Source: Gari tellinella (Eukaryota; Mollusca; Bivalvia; Cardiida; Psammobiidae). From it: a stretch of 64,000 bases of DNA. Positions 57,755 through 64,000 of the stretch are shown piece after piece. How positions within the stretch are numbered: position 1 is the stretch's first letter; each line of letters begins with the position of its first letter. Below the pieces are notes generated by a model that saw nothing but the letters and a program-made list of their open reading frames with translations, was not told where the DNA came from and did no database searches. Location of the stretch: positions 5,704,001-5,768,000 of the forward strand of contig OV277867.1 of the NCBI GenBank assembly GCA_922989275.2, written 5' to 3'. The translations under genes and the position numbers were made by a program.

Positions 57755-57935
57755 TTAAGTTTAAACATATTTTATTGCCATATATTTGTACAACCATAAA
57801 GCACAAGTTCATAATTAAATTTACAAAATACAAATTTAAGAGCAAAAGGGTGGGCCACAAGTTCTACCAAAATTAGTTACGGTCCTCCCCTTTTGTGGTT
57901 GGTTAGTTGACCATTTTACGAATAAGTATTAATAA
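57755..57935 (-). repeat. Probable non-LTR 3' end
   Basis: On the minus strand the sequence runs TTGTACAAATATATGGCAAT and ends in AATAAAATATG, a LINE-like tail. No coding frame is attached. Confidence 0.4.
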
Positions 57936-57960
57936 TGGTTAGTTGATTATACATACATGT

Positions 57961-58179
57961 AAACGCGTTTACGCTAAAACTATTTTTTCTTTTACAAATA
58001 GTTTGGAGCCAGATCAGACGCCGGGTAACCCGGCGTCTGATCAGGCTCCAAACTGTTTGCCACCAAGATAAACATGAAATATCAGAATTGTCCAAAAGTT
58101 GTTATTTTCTACGTTTTAGCGCTTTGCGTTTGCGTACGTTTGCGTTTAAACGGGAAAGAATAACAGATTCTCCACTGTA
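57961..58179. mobile_element. MITE family A, copy 6, left end lost
   Basis: 219 bp. It starts inside the family at AAACGCGTTTACGC and ends AGATTCTCCACTGTA. The palindrome is complete. Confidence 0.85.
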
Positions 58180-58279
58180 AATATAAGAAAGTGTAACTGT
58201 TTTCATGTTATTAAAGGGAAGTTACTGTGTTTGTGATTTTTCAACTATCGAAATGATGAAAAACACTGTGTTGGATAAG

Positions 58280-58472
58280 CAGGGCTCCAGATAAAGGGAA
58301 GTATACTGAAAATATCCATCATTTTCTCTCTCACTTTAGCACCAAATCCTATGGTGTTATTACTCATCAGAATTGTCTCTTCGAAACGATTCTTATGAGT
58401 AGTGACGTAATTGGGTTTAAATAATAAATAAAGGTTTTAGTTTTCGAAATACTCCCCTTATCTAGAGTCCTG
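58280..58472. mobile_element. MITE family E, copy 2
   Basis: The ends CAGGGCTCCAGATAA and TTATCTAGAGTCCTG are inverted. The centre has ACTCATCAGAATTGTCTC / GAAACGATTCTTATGAGT. Confidence 0.75.
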
Positions 58473-58734
58473 ATAAGTAAAGTCTGAGGTATGTTAATTA
58501 TCTTTAAAACTGAGAAATGATTTTTGAGATTCCTTAGAACAAATATTTACTAACGACATGCATTTTGATTACAAATAGAAAAGAATAAACAACAAAATAA
58601 AGAACGTGTTTAGGAAAGATAACAGACAGAAATAAAGAATTGAGAAAAAGAAGACGAAGACGAAGAAAGAAAAATATTGAACTACAATAAAAACGTGTCC
58701 CATGTTAGAGTACCAAATACAGTAGGTACTAGCG

Positions 58735-59312
58735 CTTTTCAAATCATTTGGTATCCTTTATATATGTATGGACAGCATTGAAAATCATCACATTATCATT
58801 ACGAGTCATTTCAGGTAAGCCAAATAGTAAAGTATTGGCATTGAATGGATCAAAATCCCTTATGGTATGAAAGAGAACATGTCGGTAGTTTGTATAAAGG
58901 TTACACTGAAAAGGAATGATCTGCATCTTCTCTTTCAAAGCCACAAGAACACTTTTCCGAAAGACTACGATGGTTTCTAAATATATCTGCATTTAAGTTA
59001 CTACATTTATTTCGTATGCGTGCATGTAAGGCAGATATATATTTATTGCCTGTGAAGTAAAACGAAGGAACAACTTTGGGGATAAAAACTCTCTGTGTTA
59101 AGTTTTTTTTAAAGGTTGTTAATGTGGTTAATATCTTATGACTAGTGGAAGAGCGTTCCGCATCTTTGTAGCTGACGGCACAAACAAATTCGAAAATAAT
59201 TCTGTTCTTCTCGATACGATATTTAATTCTCGAGCATTTCTTAGGATATAATTATTTAGATCCTCAACGGTTGGTGGAATAAGACTCAAGTAATCTGGTG
59301 TAAGGCCAGACA
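58735..59312 (-). pseudogene. LINE reverse transcriptase C-terminal relic
   Basis: On the minus strand: MSGLTPDYLSLIPPTVEDL, then YILRNARELNIVSRRTELF, then NLFVPSATKMRNAL. Frame-shifted continuation gives HARIRNKCSNLNADIFRNH, a CSCGFEREDADHSF zinc-type stretch, and CNLYTNYRHVLFHTI..LLFGLPEMTRNDN..IFNAVHTYIKDTKRF. This matches the end of a common molluscan non-LTR retrotransposon ORF2 (lYK..G..PdYL.., Y.LR.., C.CG..E...H, I...V..YI..T.RF), from memory of the family. Frameshifts break it. At its upstream end it is joined to a truncated hairpin MITE (59313-59420). Confidence 0.75.
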
Positions 59313-59361
59313 TTATCTTAGATTTAAGGCAGTATAACTGACGTAATTTCAAAACAAGTGC

Positions 59362-59408
59362 CAAACAGTTTTGATCCTGATCAGACGCCGCCTTACAAAA
59401 TTGTTTGT
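59362..59408. repeat. Truncated hairpin core
   Basis: A left arm AAACAGTTTTGATCCTGATC with GACGCCG, then a cut-off right arm. Confidence 0.65.
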
Positions 59409-59573
59409 AAATGCGATTTATGCCGTCATTGAGAGTAAAAGGGTATTTGGCTAGGTCAGTCTAATAATCAATGTCACCCCGAAATATTATCGTCTCATAA
59501 TCAGAGATGCCAAAACACATCATTTGTCGGTTCGGAAGACTTTGAAAGGTTAGGAATTATACGGTTCCCTTAG

Positions 59574-59823
59574 TACAGTGGAGAATCTGTTATTCTTTCC
59601 CAATAAACGCGTTTACGCTAAAACTATTATTTGCAGTGCAAACAGTTTGGAGCCAGATCAGACGCCGGGTAACCCGGCGTCTGATCAGGCTCCAAACTGT
59701 TTGCCACCAAGATAAATATGAATTATCAGAATTGTCAAAAAGTTGTACTTTTCTACGTTTTAGTGTTTTGCGTTTGCGTACGTTTGCGTTTAAACGGGAA
59801 AGAATAACAGATTCTCCACTGTA
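59574..59823. mobile_element. MITE family A, copy 7
   Basis: 250 bp, same orientation as copies 3 and 6. Confidence 0.9.
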
Positions 59824-60044
59824 TTAATTCTATAAATTGTTGATTGCTTCACCTCTTCAGTACCAACATTGACAATACATGTACCAACATATGCAAACAG
59901 TTCAACGCGCCGTCCGATTTATTTATCCAGATTGTTCACAAAATCGACCTCGGTATGACTGTGAGGGGGTCAATTGCAAGTGATATTTTTGTGTTATTTT
60001 ATTCACTTTATCATAAATCAAACTTTTTAATATCAACCATGCAA

Positions 60045-60295
60045 TTAGCAGCAACATCATCATTATCAATTGCCATCATCTTCGTCACCATCGTCACCAT
60101 AATCATCATCGACATTATCATCATCATAATCATAATATTATCATTATAAAAATCATCATCCTGATTATCTTCACAAAAATAATTATAAATCTAATAATCA
60201 CAAACATCGTCATCATAAAAATAACAATAGTAATCAGCAGGCCAGCAACATCTTCATTATCATCATCATCATAAAAATGATAATAGATATATCCT
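60045..60295. repeat. ATC/CAT microsatellite region
   Basis: Imperfect ATCATCATC and CATCATAA runs. Confidence 0.8.
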
Positions 60296-60302
60296 GTTAT
60301 TC

Positions 60303-60370
60303 AATCAGTTTTGATCCAGATCAGACGTTGCGTAACGAGAGGCCTGAACACGACCCAGACTGCTTTGCAA
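60303..60370. repeat. Diverged hairpin core
   Basis: CAGTTTTGATCCAGATCAGACG left arm; the right arm is heavily mutated. Confidence 0.55.
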
Positions 60371-60421
60371 TTGTTTGAAATGTTGACGATTCTTTTTAGT
60401 AGATCTAGCTATTATTTGTAG

Positions 60422-60666
60422 CCTGGGTCCGTTTTATTAAACGTCGTACGACTAAAACGGTCGTAAGCCAAAACTTTAAAATACATCTAATTCCTCATTT
60501 CTCCATCTAATCCTGTCTTGTGACATCTCCTTGAATCGTCTTTTCAAGACAATTCCAAAGAGATGTAACAAGACAGGATTAGATGGAGAAATAAATAATA
60601 ATTGAGACTTTTATAATATGACTTACGACAACATTTGTCGTACGAATTTTATTAAATGGGCCCCTG
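60422..60666. mobile_element. MITE with GGGCCCGTTTCATAAA-type ends, copy 2
   Basis: Diverged copy of 14229-14468 with CCTGGGTCCGTTTTATTAAA and TTTATTAAATGGGCCCCTGG ends and the same GAATCGTCTTTTCAAGAC centre. A decayed family A remnant follows at 60667-60790. Confidence 0.8.
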
Positions 60667-60879
60667 GTCAGTTGCCGGGTTAGATCTACTCGGTGTCTGA
60701 CCTGGCTCCAACATGTTTACTATTGTAATAACGTTTTGTAACATAAACGTGTTTACATGTTTTTTGGAAGAATAATGTCTTTTCAACTGTAGATCTATGT
60801 TCAATCTCTTTGGACCGCTGAGAAAAATCGCTTCATCCGCGCATGTCAGTAGATCTAATGTAAAGTTTATTGTTTGCGT

Positions 60880-61080
60880 TGAACATCCTCATTGTCTTGG
60901 CACGAAACCAGTCTAATCAGGATCAAAAAAATTTGAAACTAATGTCGATCTGCTTCTTCAGTTGAACTTTCCTAAAGGCAAAATTTGAGAAATAAAAGCA
61001 GACGGCATTTTTTTTAAGTAAATGGCGTCATGACAGTGAAAGATGATATCACGGAAGTGAAAAGCGAGTTTCAAGTTTTA
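60880..61080. repeat. Decayed hairpin MITE remains
   Basis: ACCAGTCTAATCAGGATC, AAAAGCAGACGGCATTTT and TCATGACAGTGAAAG are the usual flank phrases of the hairpin MITEs. No complete palindrome remains. Confidence 0.5.
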
Positions 61081-61328
61081 TTAACCCTTTCCTCCCTAAA
61101 CTTTAAATGGATAATTCCAGTTTCCATTTAAGTCTAGTCCATTTCTGACTTTTAAGGGTTATTTTTGTCAATGTTTGGCATTATGACAAACAGTGAAGAC
61201 CCTGATCAGAGGGCTCCTAGGAGCCCTCTGATCTGGGTCTTCACTGTTTGCATAGGACAAGTGTACTATTCACATGTACATTTTTTACAAAGGACGTCAA
61301 TATGCGGGATTAGGGTGCAAAGGGTTAA
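61081..61328. mobile_element. MITE family C, copy 2
   Basis: 248 bp with TTAACCCTTTCCTCCC and CAAAGGGTTAA ends. The palindrome at 61187-61250 is nearly perfect (CCTGATCAGAGGGCTCCTAG centre). Confidence 0.85.
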
Positions 61329-61577
61329 GATAATTCCATTTAACTTTAAAGCCCACGAGGAAAGAACATACGTACGTCGTATAAATAACATGACCGACAG
61401 GATGACAGGAAAATAATTACGATGCAACAAAACAGTGCAACAAGAACACACTGTGGAGAAGGTTCATGTGCATATATTAGAACGCGCCATTAACGTGGAA
61501 GTTAAGAAAACTTGATTTGTTCGAATTTAACTCTTTCAACACCGTGGACCTGTTTAAAATATATTCATTACATTTTC

Positions 61578-61640
61578 AAACACTGTTGACCGAAATTAGA
61601 GGGCTCCTATGAGAGCCCTCTGATACGGGTCTACACTGTT
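61578..61640. repeat. Hairpin core, AGAGGGCTCC type
   Basis: Arms AAACACTGTTGACC..AGAGGGCTCC and GAGCCCTCTGATACGGGT. Flanked by TTAACTCTTTCAACACC on the left. Confidence 0.7.
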
Positions 61641-61649
61641 ATCGTATTA

Positions 61650-62335
61650 GCTCGTCTGTTTCGAGGAAACTACGAGCTATTGTCATCACTCCGGCGTCTG
61701 CGTTGTCGTCGTCGTTGTCGTCGTCCCGAAATCTTAACAATAACTTTAGAACTAAATGTGATACAGACATTATATTTGGTATGTGTACTTACCTCAAACA
61801 GATCTTGAGCTCAGAACAAGTTAAGTTATGTACACTAAAGGTCAAGGTCATTTAGAGGTCAGATACATTTAACATTGGCCATAACTCTATAACAACATGT
61901 GTTACAGAATTCATATTTGATATGTCTTCTCAACCAAAGAATCTCTTGAGCCCAGTACAACTTTGGTCATGTCCGACAAAGGTCAGTGTCATTTACAGGT
62001 CAAATAGGTTAATTTAGTATTGGCCATAAAATTGAAACTATATGTGATAGAGACTTTATATTTGGCATGTGTACTCATCTCGTGTAGCTTTTGAGCTCAG
62101 TACAACGTGGGTCATGTTATACAAAGGTCAAGGTCATTTACAAGTCAAATTTAACATTGGCCATAACCATTAAACAACATGGGGTAGAGACTTCATATTT
62201 CGCATGTGTAATCAACACAAGTAGCTGTTGAGCTCAGTAAAAGCTGGATCATGACAGACAAATGTCAAGATCATTTAGAGCCCCGCAGTAGACAGACGGA
62301 CAAATAGTAAAGACACACGAAAGCAATAAGACTAT
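61650..62335. repeat. Degenerate ~150-bp tandem repeat
   Basis: About four units of TTGGCCATAACTCTATAAC, GAGACTTCATATTTGGCATG, TGTACTCATCTC, GAGCTCAGTACAA and AAAGGTCAAGGTCATTTA. A GTCGTCGTCGTTGTCGTCG run lies at 61700-61728. Confidence 0.8.
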
Positions 62336-62899
62336 CTCATTGTTCCTTCTTACATCTATTAGGATCACAAAACTGACGAGCAGTGGCGTCCGCATGCGAT
62401 GTTCTCGGTTAGATCGTCATTTATTAAGCTACCCAAAATTCTAAGTTTTGGTAACTTAAAAGATCCACAAGGGAACGTAAAAACCGACAAGAATTACTAA
62501 ACTAAACTATACTAAACTACACGCAATCGGGATGTAACAAAATTTTAACAAAATGATGGAGTTTTAAGTATTCTGGTAGATTATAGATCTAGATGTTCTT
62601 TTAATTGGAACATGATAAAATGCCGAGGTACTCGGCCGTCTGGTTGCCTACATTGTTTTAATCTGTCGATGCATAATTATATTAAGAAGATAAGAGGTTT
62701 ACGTAAAGATTGAAAGTATTTCATACCGATGAACCCTTTCGATTACCAGGAAAGAGACAATCCTTGTAAATACAGTCATTCTTGGGATCACCATATACTG
62801 CTGAAACATTACCATGGGGAAAACATTTTTATTTCACGTTCAAACGAAACTAAACAAAACATAAATGCCACTGTTTGCTTTGACTGAAATAGAAGTCAT
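62336..62899. other. No gene recognised
   Basis: AT-rich. No frame or repeat border supported. Confidence 0.4.
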
Positions 62900-63481
62900 A
62901 CAAATTGAATCGACATCAGACGCCGAGTTACTCGGCAACAAGTCTTGATCCACACTGTTTATAACGGTGTGCCATGATGCGTTGAAACTTTTGTTTAACC
63001 TCTTCACTGCCACGACGTAATCAAATTTTAACAATTCTGCTTTTATTTGAGATTTCACGTATTCTGGCTTGAGAAATATTGAAATGAGTGTCAAACAGTT
63101 TGAATCCTGATCAGACGCCTCGTAACGCGGCGTCTAACCAGCATTCAAACAATATATTTGCAAATAACTAATACAAGCTGGGGGTTAACCGCGCTTGGTA
63201 ATTGTCGTCTGCTTCAATATTGTTGTCTGCAATATCGTTTCAAAGTTAGATTTAAGATAGTATAACTGACGTAATTTTAAAAAAAATGCAAACAGTTATT
63301 ATCCTGATCAGACGCCGCAATATGCGGCGTCTGATCAGGATCAAAACGGTTTGCAAATGCGCCTTATGACTTCATTGAGAGTTAAAGGGCTAACACCGTT
63401 CACTGTCTTACCTCGAGTACACGAGATATCTGCAGAGTTTCGAATCTGACGCAGGGTCTGGTCTGAATCCAAACGGTTTGA
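62900..63481. repeat. Four hairpin MITE cores in tandem
   Basis: Cores at 62900-62960, 63092-63152, 63289-63354 (the best preserved) and 63435-63481, joined by the usual flanks (TTTAACCTCTTCACTGCC, TTGTCGTCTGCTTCAATATT, TGAGAGTTAAAGGG). Confidence 0.75.
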
Positions 63482-63638
63482 CACACATTGCAATATTTCG
63501 TAAGTCAAAATACATTTATATATTCAAATTGAGAAATGAAAGCAGACGACACTTGTTTAAAACAGATGATGTCATGGCAGAAAAGAGTTTTATCGGATAA
63601 CGGATATAGCATGAAGTGGTTGCATGACTGTTTTCCTG

Positions 63639-63891
63639 TTAACCCTTTACCTGGTATCCTATTTCTAGTACTTAAGATAGGTGACTACTTAAAGCAGGTT
63701 GAAAGTAAAGCAGAATGCGCCCTAAGGCGCACTCTGCTTTACTTTCAGCCTGCTTTAAGCTATCATGTGCTATAACATAGAAAATATTTCCTATAATACA
63801 TATTCATTACTGATTAAATTGGAACTATATTCTTCAGCGGAAGAATAAATCATATCCGCTAAAAGGCGCTTCTATTGGGGAAAGGGTTAAA
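63639..63891. mobile_element. MITE family D, copy 2
   Basis: 253 bp, identical in length to 12193-12445; ends TTAACCCTTTACCTGG and GGGGAAAGGGTTAA. The palindrome at 63688-63759 has arms CTTAAAGCAGGTTGAAAG. Confidence 0.85.
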
Positions 63892-64000
63892 CACAAGGCG
63901 TTATATAAGTACAGTTTATCTAGTATGACAACTAATTGAAGCAGTGAAGAAACTCTGTAAGAAAAGGCAACTGCTTAATGCAGAAAAAATAATGTAACTA
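63892..64000. other. Window end, no feature
   Basis: Nothing recognised. Confidence 0.4.

Overview
The window reads as invertebrate nuclear DNA, most likely from a bivalve mollusc. The evidence is an AT-rich background, genes split by long introns with GT/AG borders, and very dense DNA-transposon, MITE, SINE and LINE debris. The 'AAACAGTTTG..GATCAGACGCCG' hairpin repeats, which occur here dozens of times, remind me of Dreissena mussels. That attribution is from memory and was not checked. There is no operon, no CRISPR array, no rRNA gene, and no tRNA gene I would defend.

Host genes: two members of one gene family, far apart and on opposite strands. Gene 1 (minus strand, about 25.45 to 6.5 kb) has at least three well-supported exons: a fibronectin type III domain (12504-12921), a P-loop exon (10087-10253), and a long terminal exon with the rest of a GTPase-like domain, a coiled coil, a Cys/His-rich zinc-type region and a C-terminal helix (6531-7724). 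Two short upstream exons are proposed at 24249-24298 and 25391-25449. All chosen junctions keep the reading frame. Its G-domain motifs are degenerate (GKRT for GKS/T, DTQS for DTPG). Gene 2 (plus strand, 43.38 to 48.16 kb) encodes the coiled-coil, zinc and helix half of the same family. No G-domain exon is visible, and a phase-consistent three-exon model would give a protein of about 250 residues. Biochemical function is not known from the sequence. The domain plan suggests intracellular GTPase-like or scaffold proteins of the kind often expanded in molluscs.

Everything else is mobile or repetitive DNA. 1-6.3 kb: terminal-inverted-repeat (TIR) elements, a CCGG-saturated element and a SINE. 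7.7-24 kb (gene 1 introns): AACGTT-rich TIR element, several MITE families, a LINE relic, an identical 263-bp tandem duplication and SINEs. 25.5-30 kb: tRNA-like SINE heads and low-complexity DNA. 30.0-33.9 kb: two inverted copies of one TIR family, one of which carries a dead Tc1-like element in a TA site that is still empty in the other. 34.2-41.4 kb: another TIR element, degenerate tandem repeats and a 685-bp tandem duplication. 45.6-47.4 kb: two TIR elements filled with a palindromic TTGAAAATTCAAGATA minisatellite inside gene 2's last intron. 48.4-53 kb: a cluster of hairpin MITEs. 53.7-56.5 kb: a PIF/Harbinger element with a broken transposase. 57-64 kb: LINE relic, hairpin MITEs, microsatellite and tandem repeats.

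All coordinates of repeats and exon borders were read by eye. Borders of diverged repeats are good to roughly 5-20 bases.
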